Origin: Vibrio sp. 05-20-BW147
Lineage (GTDB): Bacteria; Pseudomonadota; Gammaproteobacteria; Enterobacterales; Vibrionaceae
NCBI RefSeq assembly: GCF_013369385.1
Contig: NZ_SZTO01000012.1
Location: forward strand, 62,001-126,000
Length of the DNA: 64,000 nucleotides
Reading direction: 5' to 3'
The notes under the pieces are model-generated. The model had not been told where the DNA came from. It worked only from the letters and a program-made list of their open reading frames with translations, and made no database searches. The first letter of the stretch is position 1. Every line of letters begins with the position of its first letter. The position numbers were made by a program, and so were the translations under genes. This document shows positions 7,793 through 17,975 of this stretch, one piece after another.

Positions 7793-9478
7793 ATGATACA
7801 GCCTAACGAGTTAAGCAAACTGCCACTTGCTCTCCCAACCCCCAGCGACATGATCCTCAAATGGGCTAAGGAACGCCCGCATGACGTGTACCTCAAACAG
7901 ATCATCAATCGACAGTTTGTGGAGTTTACCTATGCAGAGGTGGCTGACAAAGCACTCAGATTGGTCTCAGCACTAAGAGAACTTGGCGCTCAACCGGGTG
8001 ATAGAATCGCTCTGATTTCTAAAAACTGTGCTGAATGGTTTATCTGTGATCTTGCCATGATGCTTGGCGATTATGTGAGTGTGCCCATTTTTCCGACAGC
8101 GGGCGCCGATACCATTGAATACTGCATTACTCACAGTGAAAGTAAAATTCTCCTTGCTGGCAAGCTTGACGATTCAGCGGCAACTCAAAAAGTGATCGAT
8201 TCTCTCTCTGAACTCATCACAATTGCATTGCCCTATGATAGTGCACCACAATGCCAATACCAGTTCACCACGTTAATTCTTCAATCAGAAGCCAGTACCG
8301 AAAGACCAACGCACTACGATGATAAATTGATGTCCCTTGTTTACACATCGGGTACGTCAGGATTGCCAAAAGGGGCGATGCTCACCTATGGTGCCTTTAC
8401 ATGGTCAGTACAACAACTGATCAAACACATCGGTATTCAACCCAATGATCGGCTATTCTCTTATCTCCCACTGGCTCATATTACTGAGCGTGTTTACATT
8501 TTTGGATCGTCGATCATGGGAGGTGTACAAACGGCCTTTCCAGAATCGTTAGATACCTTTATCGAAGATGTAAAAATGCAGCGTCCAACGTTGTTTATTT
8601 CGGTGCCACGCCTGTGGACTCTCTTCCAGCAACGCATCCAAGATAAACTGCCGCAAAAACGCCTTAACTTTTTGCTGAAGATTCCCTTTGTGAGCTCCTT
8701 AATTAAGAAGAAGTTAGCCGATGGCTTAGGCTTAGATCAAGCACGCGTTCTTGGTTGCGGCTCTGCGCCCGTCTCTCCAGCTCTTCTTGCCTGGTATCAC
8801 AGTGTCGGTTTGAATATTACCGAAGCATGGGGAATGACTGAGTCGTTTGCCTACAGCACGCTCAACTACCCATTTAGAGCCGACAAAATAGGTTCCGTTG
8901 GCAATGCAGGTCCGGGTATTGAACTCAAAATCGCCGACGATGATGAGATCATGGTGCGTGGCAAAGGGCTGTTTTCCGGATACTACAAAAACGATATTGC
9001 CACTCAAGAAGCCTTTGATAAAGAGGGCTGGCTTCACACCGGTGACATAGGTCGAATCGATGATGATGGCTATTTAACTATCCAAGGTAGGAAAAAAGAC
9101 ACCTTTAAAACCGCCAAAGGTAAGTTTGTGGCCCCTGTTCCAATTGAAAATAAACTCTTTGAATACAGCCGAGTGGAAATGATGTGCCTTATCGGCTTAG
9201 GCTTACCAGCCCCTATACTTCTTGTCGTCCCTCACAATTTTCCTAACTTTGATCGCGCGCGTTATGAAAGTACCACGCAAAGAGTAGTCACCAAGATGAA
9301 TGCACAATTGGAATCACACGAACAGATCAAAGGCGTATTAATGATCAAAGAACCTTGGAGTATTGACAATGGAATCCTAACTCCGACGCTAAAAATCAAA
9401 CGTCATGTACTAGAACAGAAATATCACGAAGTAGGACAAAACTGGCCTAAAGATAAACTGGTCATTTGGGAGGACTAA
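7793..9478 (+). CDS. AMP-dependent acyl-CoA synthetase (long-chain fatty-acid ligase type)
   Basis: A 561-residue ANL-superfamily ligase that would activate a carboxylic acid to the adenylate and then the CoA thioester. Visible motifs are the P-loop-like LVYTSGTSGLPKGAML, the A5 motif ITEAWGMTES, and GWLHTGDIGRIDDDGYLTIQGR with the downstream KKDTFKTAKGKFVAP hinge, all in normal order. The frame is open to 7781, but GGAG at 7783-7786 sits six bases before the ATG at 7793, so that start is preferred. The family resembles eukaryote-like FAA/ACSL and bacterial long-chain synthetases; the substrate cannot be read from sequence. It lies between the AraC-type gene and a bidirectional terminator. 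Confidence 0.87.
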   Translation: MIQPNELSKLPLALPTPSDMILKWAKERPHDVYLKQIINRQFVEFTYAEVADKALRLVSALRELGAQPGDRIALISKNCAEWFICDLAMMLGDYVSVPIFPTAGADTIEYCITHSESKILLAGKLDDSAATQKVIDSLSELITIALPYDSAPQCQYQFTTLILQSEASTERPTHYDDKLMSLVYTSGTSGLPKGAMLTYGAFTWSVQQLIKHIGIQPNDRLFSYLPLAHITERVYIFGSSIMGGVQTAFPESLDTFIEDVKMQRPTLFISVPRLWTLFQQRIQDKLPQKRLNFLLKIPFVSSLIKKKLADGLGLDQARVLGCGSAPVSPALLAWYHSVGLNITEAWGMTESFAYSTLNYPFRADKIGSVGNAGPGIELKIADDDEIMVRGKGLFSGYYKNDIATQEAFDKEGWLHTGDIGRIDDDGYLTIQGRKKDTFKTAKGKFVAPVPIENKLFEYSRVEMMCLIGLGLPAPILLVVPHNFPNFDRARYESTTQRVVTKMNAQLESHEQIKGVLMIKEPWSIDNGILTPTLKIKRHVLEQKYHEVGQNWPKDKLVIWED

Positions 9479-9576
9479 CTGCGATGTGAGCGGGCACGCT
9501 CTGCTCACACTAGTATGTGTAAATATTCCAACCGGTTCTGTGCCTAAAAGTTTTACAAAAGAGACCGATAATAAAA

Positions 9577-9600
9577 AAACCCGCAGCGAACTGCGGGTTT
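9577..9600. terminator. Bidirectional terminator between the acyl-CoA ligase and EF-G genes
   Basis: A 10-bp perfect stem (AAACCCGCAG/CTGCGGGTTT) with a CGAA loop and A/T tracts on both sides. The two genes are convergent, so it can end transcripts from both strands. Confidence 0.9.
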
Positions 9601-9625
9601 TATTGTTATTGAGTTAACTTAAGAA

Positions 9626-11713
9626 TTACTTCTTAGCGTTACGCTCTTTAACTTCAGCAATTACTTGCTCTGCTACGTTGTTTGGACATGGTGCGTAGTG
9701 AGAGAACTCCATAGAGAACTGACCACGACCAGAAGTCATTGTACGTAGAGTACCGATGTAGCCGAACATTTCAGAAAGTGGTACGTCTGCTTTAACGCGA
9801 ACGCCAGTTGCACCCATTTCTTGGTTCTTGATCATGCCGCGACGACGGTTCAAGTCACCGATTACGTCACCAACGTGGTCTTCTGGAGTGAACACGTCAA
9901 CTTTCATGATTGGTTCAAGAAGTTGAGGAGCCGCTTTCGGAATTGACTGACGGAATGCACCTTTCGCTGCGATTTCAAATGCGATTGCAGATGAGTCAAC
10001 TGCGTGGAAGCCACCGTCGAATAGTTCAACTTCAACGTCAAGAACAGGGAAGCCAGCCAAAGTACCAGTAGCCATCATAGACTTGAAGCCTTTCTCAACT
10101 GCTGGCCAGAATTCCTTAGGAACGTTACCACCAACAACAGTTGACTTAAAGGTAAAGCCAGAGTTCTGCTCTCCTGGTTTGATACGGTAATCAATCTTAC
10201 CGAACTGACCAGAACCACCAGACTGTTTCTTGTGCGTGTAGCTGTCTTCAACTGCTTTCGTGATAGTTTCACGGTAAGCTACCTGTGGAGCACCAACTTC
10301 AAGCTCAACGCCGTAAGTACGCTTCAGGATATCAACTTTGATGTCTAGGTGAAGTTCGCCCATACCTTTAAGGATGGTTTCGCCTGAATCTTCGTCAGTT
10401 TCAACTTGGAATGATGGATCTTCTGCAACCATTTTACCGATCGCGATACCCATTTTCTCAGAACCGTTCTTATCTTTAGGCTTAACAGCGATAGAGATAA
10501 CTGGATCTGGGAAGATCATTGGCTCAAGAGTACATTCGTGCTTAGGATCACATAGAGTGTGACCAGTTTGAACGTTCTTCATACCAACAACAGCGATGAT
10601 GTCACCCGCTTGTGCTGCTTCAAGTTCGTTACGGTCGTTTGCGTGCATTTCCACCATACGGCCGATACGCTCAGTCTTACCAGTTGCACTGTTAAGAATA
10701 GTGTCACCTTTCTTCAGACGACCTGAGTAGATACGGATGAAGGTTAGAGCACCGAAACGGTCGTCCATGATCTTGAACGCTAGCGCTTTTAGAGGCGCAT
10801 CAACAGATACTGTTGCAACTTCACCAGTTGGCTCACCCGTTTCTGGGTTAGTCAGTGGCTGAGGCTCAACTTCTGTTGGAGACGGTAGGTAATCAACAAC
10901 TGCGTCTAGTACAAGTTGCATACCTTTGTTCTTAAATGCAGAACCACAGTACGTTGGGAAGAACGCTAGGTCACGAGTACCTTTACGGATACAAGCTTTG
11001 ATTTGCTCGATAGATGGCTCTTCGCCGTCCATGTAAGCCATCATTAGCTCGTCGTCTTGCTCAACAGCAGATTCGATCATCATCTCACGGTATTCTTCAA
11101 CTTGATCTACCATGTCTGCAGGGATTTCTTTGATTTCGTAGTTTTCTGGAAGACCTGTGTCATCCCATACGAATGCTTGACGAGTCAATACGTCAACTAC
11201 ACCTACGAACTCGTCTTCACGGCCGATAGGTAGAGTCATAACTAGAGGGTTAGCGCCTAGTACTTTCTTCACTTGCTCAACAACACGGAAGAAATCTGCA
11301 CCCATACGGTCTAGTTTGTTAACGAAAATCAGACGAGATACTTCTGATTCGTTTGCGTAACGCCAGTTGGTTTCTGACTGAGGCTCAACGCCGCCAGAAC
11401 CACAGAATACACCGATACCACCATCAAGAACTTTTAGAGAACGGTAAACTTCAACAGTGAAGTCAACGTGTCCCGGGGTGTCGATTACGTTAAAACGGTG
11501 GTCTTTCCAGAAACAAGTAGTCGCAGCAGACTGGATAGTGATACCACGCTCAGCTTCCTGTTCCATGAAGTCCATGGTTGATGCGCCGTCGTGTACTTCG
11601 CCTAGACGGTGGATTTTACCAGTAAGCTTCAAGATACGCTCAGTGGTAGTGGTTTTACCCGCGTCAACGTGCGCGAAAATACCAATGTTTCTGTATTTTG
11701 ATAAATCTGCCAT
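9626..11713 (-). CDS. fusA2: Elongation factor G, second-copy type
   Basis: A 695-residue translational GTPase catalysing ribosomal translocation (and, with RRF, recycling). G1 is AHVDAGKT at 14-21, followed by the switch-region [13 protein letters not shown]3 DTPGHVDF and G4 NKLDRMGA; domains II-V follow, including [20 protein letters not shown] in domain IV. It is not in the rpsL-rpsG-fusA-tuf operon, so this is the second EF-G that vibrios carry next to radA. It stands alone on the minus strand with a terminator after it. Codon use looks highly expressed (few rare codons). I cannot tell from sequence which of the two EF-Gs is the main translocase. Confidence 0.92.
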   Translation of the reverse strand: MADLSKYRNIGIFAHVDAGKTTTTERILKLTGKIHRLGEVHDGASTMDFMEQEAERGITIQSAATTCFWKDHRFNVIDTPGHVDFTVEVYRSLKVLDGGIGVFCGSGGVEPQSETNWRYANESEVSRLIFVNKLDRMGADFFRVVEQVKKVLGANPLVMTLPIGREDEFVGVVDVLTRQAFVWDDTGLPENYEIKEIPADMVDQVEEYREMMIESAVEQDDELMMAYMDGEEPSIEQIKACIRKGTRDLAFFPTYCGSAFKNKGMQLVLDAVVDYLPSPTEVEPQPLTNPETGEPTGEVATVSVDAPLKALAFKIMDDRFGALTFIRIYSGRLKKGDTILNSATGKTERIGRMVEMHANDRNELEAAQAGDIIAVVGMKNVQTGHTLCDPKHECTLEPMIFPDPVISIAVKPKDKNGSEKMGIAIGKMVAEDPSFQVETDEDSGETILKGMGELHLDIKVDILKRTYGVELEVGAPQVAYRETITKAVEDSYTHKKQSGGSGQFGKIDYRIKPGEQNSGFTFKSTVVGGNVPKEFWPAVEKGFKSMMATGTLAGFPVLDVEVELFDGGFHAVDSSAIAFEIAAKGAFRQSIPKAAPQLLEPIMKVDVFTPEDHVGDVIGDLNRRRGMIKNQEMGATGVRVKADVPLSEMFGYIGTLRTMTSGRGQFSMEFSHYAPCPNNVAEQVIAEVKERNAKK

Positions 11714-11867
11714 TGTCTTACTCTGTTAATAAGGTATAAAGTGCGCGCAGAGTATATCACAATCTGTCAAGACTGATACCCTTGCGTGCCGTTGTATGAA
11801 AAAAAAATAACGCTAACGGATCATGCTCATCAAAGAGTCATTCACTTTCCAAATAGACCACTTTTAT

Positions 11868-12689
11868 CTAGGACCGAAACTCCCAGTCAAAAAGTACACG
11901 CCAGTCTTCCTTCGTTGAAAGCTGATAAGCCGACCTGCTAAGCAAGAATCGGCACAATCTATTTACCACTCGATAGAACAGTGCAGTAAAACATGATCTT
12001 CTATCATTATAGATAAACAAGGATAGAGTATTCGATGAAGATTCCGCAACCCAATTGAGTAATGGAATATCTTGGATTGAATTACCAAAAGCTAAAACTG
12101 GTGGTACTGGTAATTTTTTTTCTACTAATTGAACTTTCGCCTGCCCTAGAAACAACCATTTTTTGAGCGCAGAAATCTCTCCCCCATCACCAGTACCTAT
12201 CACCTTCTCTTTAGGAATCCCAAATAATTCTTTAGAGCAGGCGCTTACAAATTTCTGGGAACTGCCCGTCACAATGTAGCAATCAAACTGGTGAGCACTT
12301 AAATAGTTGATCAGTTGTTTCATTGGTAAAAAGACCACGCGATAATTAGGCACTCCATAGGCTTGATGATTTTGCGAATAAAGCCATTGCCTCACTTCAT
12401 TCTCGTAGCCTTCTCTTTCTTCCTTTTGTTGTAAACTAGAAGGATTTGAAGCCCCCCACTTCATCATCAATGAGTCCACCAGACGATACCGCGTCAGTTT
12501 CTGTTCAATATTAAATGCCCATTCTCTCAGTATTGGCTTTTGGCACCAAAGCGTTCCATCCAAATCAAACACCGCGATACGCCGCTCTTCGGGTATAAAG
12601 TCTGCAGAGTTAGGATTCGTCCAATTATCGACACTACATTTTAATACTTGAGATATAGGCCCCATTGCATTCCATGCTGATAAGTCCAT
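11868..12689 (-). CDS. HAD-superfamily hydrolase (HAD-IB like)
   Basis: A 273-residue cytosolic phosphohydrolase. HAD motif I is VFDLDGT with nucleophile Asp42 and acid/base Asp44; motif II is VTGSS (about residue 133); motif IV is FGNSIQDIPLL, close to the GNSxxD form of HAD-IB enzymes. A helical cap lies between motifs I and II. The C-terminal tail is hydrophobic and basic (SCFTALFYRVVNRLCRFLLS) and might touch the membrane. It is 28 bp downstream of a polytopic membrane protein gene on the same strand, and the pair is inserted between EF-G and radA. Base composition is more AT-rich than that of the flanking core genes. The substrate is unknown; a lipid-linked phosphate is possible given the neighbour. 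Confidence 0.75.
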   Translation of the reverse strand: MDLSAWNAMGPISQVLKCSVDNWTNPNSADFIPEERRIAVFDLDGTLWCQKPILREWAFNIEQKLTRYRLVDSLMMKWGASNPSSLQQKEEREGYENEVRQWLYSQNHQAYGVPNYRVVFLPMKQLINYLSAHQFDCYIVTGSSQKFVSACSKELFGIPKEKVIGTGDGGEISALKKWLFLGQAKVQLVEKKLPVPPVLAFGNSIQDIPLLNWVAESSSNTLSLFIYNDRRSCFTALFYRVVNRLCRFLLSRSAYQLSTKEDWRVLFDWEFRS

Positions 12690-12717
12690 TTCGCCAGCTC
12701 ATCTCTATCGTTACAGT

Positions 12718-13917
12718 CTATTCTCTAAGGTTTCTATCGTGTACAAACGCTTTGATGTCAAATGGGATATTGAACAAATGACCAATCAGCAACAGCAACT
12801 GCCAAACGAGAACCCCGAAAGGCAAATAGCCAAAATATCCTAAAAGGGGCATTTCAGTGGGCAGTTCAATAAAACTTAAGTTTACGTAAGGTACTTCATA
12901 CAACCAGTAGTGAGGATTGGTTATGATTTCTGGATAAGGATGTGCGCTACCATAGTTCCACATTTCCCAAAAAAAACCGTTAATTATTGACGCTAAACCG
13001 ATTAAGACCACATCACTCCAATCCCCACGCTGCAATACTCCTTGAAAAGGATGCCATACTCGGCACTTTTCTAGTATTCCAGTGACGACCGCCAATGGCC
13101 CAACCCACACCACCCAGTACATTTCTAATGGAAAACACACCATTAGAGCTAGTAACATCAGACCACATAAAATCAACGCATCATCTCTTAGTGGCCATCT
13201 CGGGCCATTGCAATATCTCTGCTTGAACGAGTCAAAACTGGCAAGTAACAAGTACCATTCAATAATTGCTGGCGTCACTGTCGTGTAAGAGAGCAAAAAT
13301 AACAGAGTGATTTGTGTTTGAGATAAGTTGATGCTCTCAATATTTGGGTAGTACCAGTTAGAAAGCACGAAGTAATTGAAAAATTCAAAATACGCCCAAC
13401 CAGCAGATGATATGACTCCTATCATCAAAAATAATAAAGGTTTCGTTGCGATGGGGGACTTACCATTGTTCAACTTGTAGACAAAACCATCTAAAACGAG
13501 AATAAATCCCCACCAAAGCGGTGTAAATGCATAGTATGCAAGAGGAAGCACCTCTAGGCTTCTCGTCCACATCACGCCCCAGAAAAACAACATAACGATG
13601 CCACCGCAGTAGAACCACCAAGGCAGTGGTTTGAGTACACGTTGTTTATGCTTATCAAAAGTCGCAGCACTGGATGAAAAACCCACATACTTAGGTTTAA
13701 TAATCAAACAACTTACCCATAGAATGGGGGTCAACATTAAAATCAAATAGGCTAAGTGAAAATCCGGGAGGTCTTCAACGTACTGTGGGGGAAATACACC
13801 AAATCCTGGAGGAAGCCCCGTTTCTGGATAGTGGAAATAAGAAACGATCAAAGGAACAATCAATGTAAGGCTAAAAATAGCAAAAGCGAATATCTTGCCT
13901 CTTCCTTGAGAATGCAT
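12718..13917 (-). CDS. Polytopic membrane protein of unknown function
   Basis: A 399-residue protein with about ten hydrophobic segments from residue 9 onward. Near the C-terminus it carries an aromatic-rich conserved-looking block: FFWEMWNYGSAHPYPE, then WLYEVPYV, then a PLLGYFGYLPFG segment. I remember related blocks in uncharacterised bacterial membrane proteins but know no function. The polar Glu, Asn, His and Tyr residues within membrane-facing segments suggest an enzyme rather than a plain transporter; this is inference. AAGGAT lies about six bases before the ATG. The HAD hydrolase gene follows after 28 bp, so the two probably act together. Confidence 0.7.
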   Translation of the reverse strand: MHSQGRGKIFAFAIFSLTLIVPLIVSYFHYPETGLPPGFGVFPPQYVEDLPDFHLAYLILMLTPILWVSCLIIKPKYVGFSSSAATFDKHKQRVLKPLPWWFYCGGIVMLFFWGVMWTRSLEVLPLAYYAFTPLWWGFILVLDGFVYKLNNGKSPIATKPLLFLMIGVISSAGWAYFEFFNYFVLSNWYYPNIESINLSQTQITLLFLLSYTTVTPAIIEWYLLLASFDSFKQRYCNGPRWPLRDDALILCGLMLLALMVCFPLEMYWVVWVGPLAVVTGILEKCRVWHPFQGVLQRGDWSDVVLIGLASIINGFFWEMWNYGSAHPYPEIITNPHYWLYEVPYVNLSFIELPTEMPLLGYFGYLPFGVLVWQLLLLIGHLFNIPFDIKAFVHDRNLRE

Positions 13918-14020
13918 CTTCGGATCCTTGCGAAAGCAAAAAACAGAATGCTAGCAACAAAATGCTTACATTGACAAAAAACACATTAAAAATAATTAAC
14001 TTGGTCGCATTGTTTCTGGT

Positions 14021-15400
14021 TCACAATTCATCAAACGCTGATATCGCATCAGCTAATTTTTTAACCCCATGGATCTGCATTCCGGGTATCCCACCTTTCG
14101 GCATATTCGCCAACGGCACGATGGCTTTCTTAAAGCCATGCTTGAAAGCTTCGTTTAAACGTTCTTGGCCACTTGGTACAGGGCGAATTTCACCAGCCAA
14201 GCCCACTTCACCAAATATCACCACATCTTTTGGTAAGGCTCTATCTCGAAAACTGGACAGTAGCGCCATAATAAGCGCCAGATCCGCACTGGTTTCCGTT
14301 ACTTTCACACCACCAACAACGTTAACAAACACATCTTGGTCCGCCATTTGTAAACCACCATGCTTATGCAGCACCGCCAGCAGGAGCGACAAACGATTTT
14401 GCTCAAGGCCCACGGCAACACGTCTTGGGTTGGCGAGTTGTGAGTAATCGACCAGAGCTTGGATCTCCACTAACAAAGGTCGGGTACCTTCCCAAATCAC
14501 CATCACAGAACTGCCTGACGTTTCTTCTTCGCCACGAGACAAGAAAATCGCCGAAGGGTTACTCACCTCACGTAATCCCTGCCCTGTCATGGCAAACACC
14601 CCGAGCTCATTGACCGCGCCAAAACGGTTTTTATGGCTGCGAAGGGTACGAAAACGACTATCCGCATCACCATCCAGCAGTACAGAACAGTCAATAATGT
14701 GCTCCAACACTTTCGGCCCCGCCAAAGTGCCATCTTTCGTCACGTGGCCCACAATAAATACCGCCACATTGTTTTGCTTCGCGTAACGAGTGAGCGCCGT
14801 GGCAGACTCGCGAACTTGCGCCACACTTCCCGGAGAAGATTGAACATCAGAAACATGCATCACCTGAATCGAGTCAATAACCATGATCTTAGGCTGAATT
14901 TGCTCAGCCACTTGGCAAATTTTATCAACATTGGTTTCTGACAGCATTTTAAGATGTTCTTTCGGTAGACCCAGTCGAGAAGCACGCATCGCGACTTGTT
15001 GCAACGACTCTTCCCCCGTGACATAGAGTGCGTTCATGTTGGCGGAAAGCTGACACATGGTTTGCAACAGCAGCGTCGATTTACCCGCACCAGGATTACC
15101 ACCGATCAACATCGCCGCTCCAGGGACAATGCCGCCCCCCAAGACACGGTCAAGCTCTTTGAAGCCACTGGAAAAACGGGGAACTTCTTGCAAATCAATC
15201 TCAGACAACACCTGAACCTTTGATTCTGTTGCTGAGCCCGCATAACCAGATAAACGCTCGTTTCTCGCAACGCTTGGCGATGCGGCCAGTCTCACTTCGG
15301 TAATGGTATTCCATGAGCCACAGGCATTACATTGCCCTTGCCAACGCGGAAAATCCGCTCCACAGTCATTACATACATAAGCGCGTTTTGCTTTCGACAT
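14021..15400 (-). CDS. radA: DNA repair/recombination protein RadA (Sms)
   Basis: A 459-residue RecA-like DnaB-type helicase that promotes branch migration in recombinational repair. The N-terminal four-cysteine zinc finger is CNDCGADFPRWQGQCNACG (residues 10-28); Walker A is GGNPGAGKST (near residue 95), the RadA-specific KNRFG motif appears in HKNRFGAVNELGVF, and the C-terminal Lon-like domain contains GVKVTETSADLALIMALLS. Length matches the E. coli protein. It is divergent from the PilZ gene at 15535. Confidence 0.95.
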   Translation of the reverse strand: MSKAKRAYVCNDCGADFPRWQGQCNACGSWNTITEVRLAASPSVARNERLSGYAGSATESKVQVLSEIDLQEVPRFSSGFKELDRVLGGGIVPGAAMLIGGNPGAGKSTLLLQTMCQLSANMNALYVTGEESLQQVAMRASRLGLPKEHLKMLSETNVDKICQVAEQIQPKIMVIDSIQVMHVSDVQSSPGSVAQVRESATALTRYAKQNNVAVFIVGHVTKDGTLAGPKVLEHIIDCSVLLDGDADSRFRTLRSHKNRFGAVNELGVFAMTGQGLREVSNPSAIFLSRGEEETSGSSVMVIWEGTRPLLVEIQALVDYSQLANPRRVAVGLEQNRLSLLLAVLHKHGGLQMADQDVFVNVVGGVKVTETSADLALIMALLSSFRDRALPKDVVIFGEVGLAGEIRPVPSGQERLNEAFKHGFKKAIVPLANMPKGGIPGMQIHGVKKLADAISAFDEL

Positions 15401-15534
15401 GCTGCCTCAAATTTTCAAGCTTGTGACCTAGTTAGACCACTGATCCGTTAAACCTCAAACAATGTGCTGTTATACTTAAGTTTATTAACACTTTGCCGAT
15501 ACTCTTTTAATAAGCAGCTACTTTAACAGAAAAA

Positions 15535-17883
15535 ATGGAACAAGCTGAAATTCTCTCAATCGCGGAAAGGCTTATCCCGGTTTATCACGCGGAAGACTTT
15601 GATTTTGTCCTTGGTCAATTGACCGAAGGCCACCCTCCGTCTGCTAAATTACTGGTAAAAATGGAATTAAATCGTGTCATGGCGCCTTGTAAAAAGAGCG
15701 TAGACTTGCGTGGCCGAGTCCAGGGCGATTGTCGGGAATACGAAATTGACGGCATCAAACATTGGTTTGATGATGTCGCCTTTAATGCTTACTACAAAAA
15801 CACGCGCAAATTTGGTGGCTATACCGAAGGCGTGTGGGAAGCGTTAATCAACACACGCAACAGTTTCCGCGCCTTAGGTAAAGGTAGTCAACCGGCCAGC
15901 AATCAGGGAATGAGCGATTCCGTCAGCCCTTTTGAGGCCGAAGCTGTCCATCTTGGTTACGATCTCAAACGCCAAGAAAAACGTCTCAGAGTGCACTCCC
16001 AAGTCGACATCACATTATCAAAGGGGCAATTGCTCCACGGCGTCAGTGTCGACCTCTCTGCTTCGGGTGCAAAGTTCAAAGTACCGAGTGCATTTAACTA
16101 CAACCTTGGTGAAGTGATCCAAATTACCTTTAGTGAGTTGGCCAAAACCTCAGAAATTGCACATGTCAACAAGCCGATCGAGTACCGAGTTTTGGCTGTT
16201 GAAGATTCTTATGAAAACGATGCGGTTAAGTTTCTTCGTTGCTTACGCCTAACGGACACCAATGTTGTCTCAAGAGTGATCGATGAGTCTTTGAATAGCT
16301 CAGCCAAACGCGCCCGACACGATAACCAAGACAAAATCATTCGAGCAAGAACGCGGGGCTACGAACATATTTATCTCAAGCACACTTGCAACTTACCGCT
16401 GTTCTTCCAAGGCGATGAGCTCAAGCTCGCCATGCTCACGCCAAACAATATGCCAATTTGGCAATACTGGCATGATGAACGAAACCAACAGGTCTTTGGT
16501 TCACTGTTTAACTCACAGCGAATGTCGATGCTAATGCGACCGGGGCTCAAAGGTGCAAGTAACGTTATTTATGCGTTTACTCATGAACATGAAGGGAAAA
16601 ACTTTTTTTACTCCATGCTCATGCCCGAGGCCACACGGGAACAAAGACAGCTGTTTTGGCATCTTGGCGCCAAACGAGCCAGTTGGCGGGCATTCCGTAT
16701 TTCCATTTTTGAACTCAGTGAAAACGAACGTCAACAACTCGGCAGCTTCTCGCAAGAGTTAGCCGAAGCCTCTTCCGGGTTAACGCATTGTGGGATTTTG
16801 CAAGAAATTGCGGACAACTCGAATGGCGCAGACTATCTCTTTACCGAAAAGCCTCGACTGCCATCGAGCACCTTAAATGCTTTTCGTCATACGCGGAAAA
16901 TCATCGGCTCCCCAAAAGGGATTTTCTTTGATGCACAGTCTCGTCGAAAAGAACCTCGCTATCGTTTTCAATCACCGCTTACGCTGACCAAAACAGACGG
17001 CTTGGCGGTGAGAGGTAAGACGATCGATCTATCCAAGCGAGGATTGAGTCTCACCTTGGATGCGCCACTTGAGTTGGTGTCGTCTGAAGAGGTCGAGATC
17101 AACCTACATGAACTGCAGCTCTACGATAAAAAGCTGCCATTGGACAAAATCCCTTATCGTGTGGTTCGCGTCAGCCCAGACAACAAGCAAGTGCAACTGG
17201 TGATTGATGAAAACAGCCAAACGATGAAAACCATTGCGTTTTTCAATAGCATCATCGAACACAACCAAGATAAGCTCAAACCACAAAACGAGATCTTACC
17301 AAGTAATGAGCTGCTCGAATCGTTGCACGGCATTTTGCTGTCCAAAATGGTCAGCACGCCAGTGTTCATCAGTAAGATGCAATCGGGCTACAGAACCAAG
17401 GCCATCGGGGTTAACTTCCCACTGGAAAAGCATTTAATGGTATTGGCAAAGTTAGGGCACAAAGAGAATTTCTCTTTAGAACCGCTCTATAAAGGTCGTT
17501 CAAACACCTTAATCGCCAATCCGACGAAACGCATTGAAGGGGCTGAGCCACACCACCACGATATTTACATCGCAGTGGCAAAATTTGGCGACAAAATCAA
17601 AGCCGTACAAACAAAGTTGACGAACGAGTTTGATAGCGTCAAAGAACGCATCCTATTTATTAAAAAAGCACAGATGTCGGGCGAGTTTTATGTACTGCGG
17701 CTGTCCACCTCGCCGATTTTCAGCCCGATGACTTCCCTGTTACAAAAAGATCTGAATGAACTGTCTCAACTCAGCATGCATCAGGCCAGCAAACTGGAAA
17801 AGGAACTGGCAACATTGGTTGGCTACTGTGAGATAGAGGAAGTGACAGAAGAGATTTTGGTACGACTTGAACTGACAAATTAA
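15535..17883 (+). CDS. plzC: Large protein with two PilZ domains (PlzC-like)
   Basis: A 782-residue predicted cytoplasmic protein. Two PilZ modules can be seen: one near residues 145-245 with RQEKRLR and DLSASGAKF, and one near 478-570 with RRKEPRYR and DLSKRGLSL. These RxxxR and D/NxSxxG pairs are the cyclic-di-GMP binding signatures, so both modules could bind the nucleotide. The N-terminal 140 and C-terminal 200 residues match no domain I recognise. Position between radA and serB is the same as V. cholerae VC2344 (plzC), from memory. It likely acts as a c-di-GMP receptor affecting motility or surface behaviour. A strong terminator follows. Confidence 0.85.
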   Translation: MEQAEILSIAERLIPVYHAEDFDFVLGQLTEGHPPSAKLLVKMELNRVMAPCKKSVDLRGRVQGDCREYEIDGIKHWFDDVAFNAYYKNTRKFGGYTEGVWEALINTRNSFRALGKGSQPASNQGMSDSVSPFEAEAVHLGYDLKRQEKRLRVHSQVDITLSKGQLLHGVSVDLSASGAKFKVPSAFNYNLGEVIQITFSELAKTSEIAHVNKPIEYRVLAVEDSYENDAVKFLRCLRLTDTNVVSRVIDESLNSSAKRARHDNQDKIIRARTRGYEHIYLKHTCNLPLFFQGDELKLAMLTPNNMPIWQYWHDERNQQVFGSLFNSQRMSMLMRPGLKGASNVIYAFTHEHEGKNFFYSMLMPEATREQRQLFWHLGAKRASWRAFRISIFELSENERQQLGSFSQELAEASSGLTHCGILQEIADNSNGADYLFTEKPRLPSSTLNAFRHTRKIIGSPKGIFFDAQSRRKEPRYRFQSPLTLTKTDGLAVRGKTIDLSKRGLSLTLDAPLELVSSEEVEINLHELQLYDKKLPLDKIPYRVVRVSPDNKQVQLVIDENSQTMKTIAFFNSIIEHNQDKLKPQNEILPSNELLESLHGILLSKMVSTPVFISKMQSGYRTKAIGVNFPLEKHLMVLAKLGHKENFSLEPLYKGRSNTLIANPTKRIEGAEPHHHDIYIAVAKFGDKIKAVQTKLTNEFDSVKERILFIKKAQMSGEFYVLRLSTSPIFSPMTSLLQKDLNELSQLSMHQASKLEKELATLVGYCEIEEVTEEILVRLELTN

Positions 17884-17926
17884 GCGACTCTGTGGGGCTG
17901 CTTTGAGACAGTTTTTCTTTCAAGAT

Positions 17927-17957
17927 AATCATGGGCAGAACGATTCTGCCCATGATT
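17927..17957. terminator. Bidirectional terminator between plzC and serB
   Basis: A perfect 14-bp stem (AATCATGGGCAGAA and its complement) around a 3-base loop CGA, lying between two convergent genes. Confidence 0.85.
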
Positions 17958-17975
17958 GTATTTAATATTCTTCAG

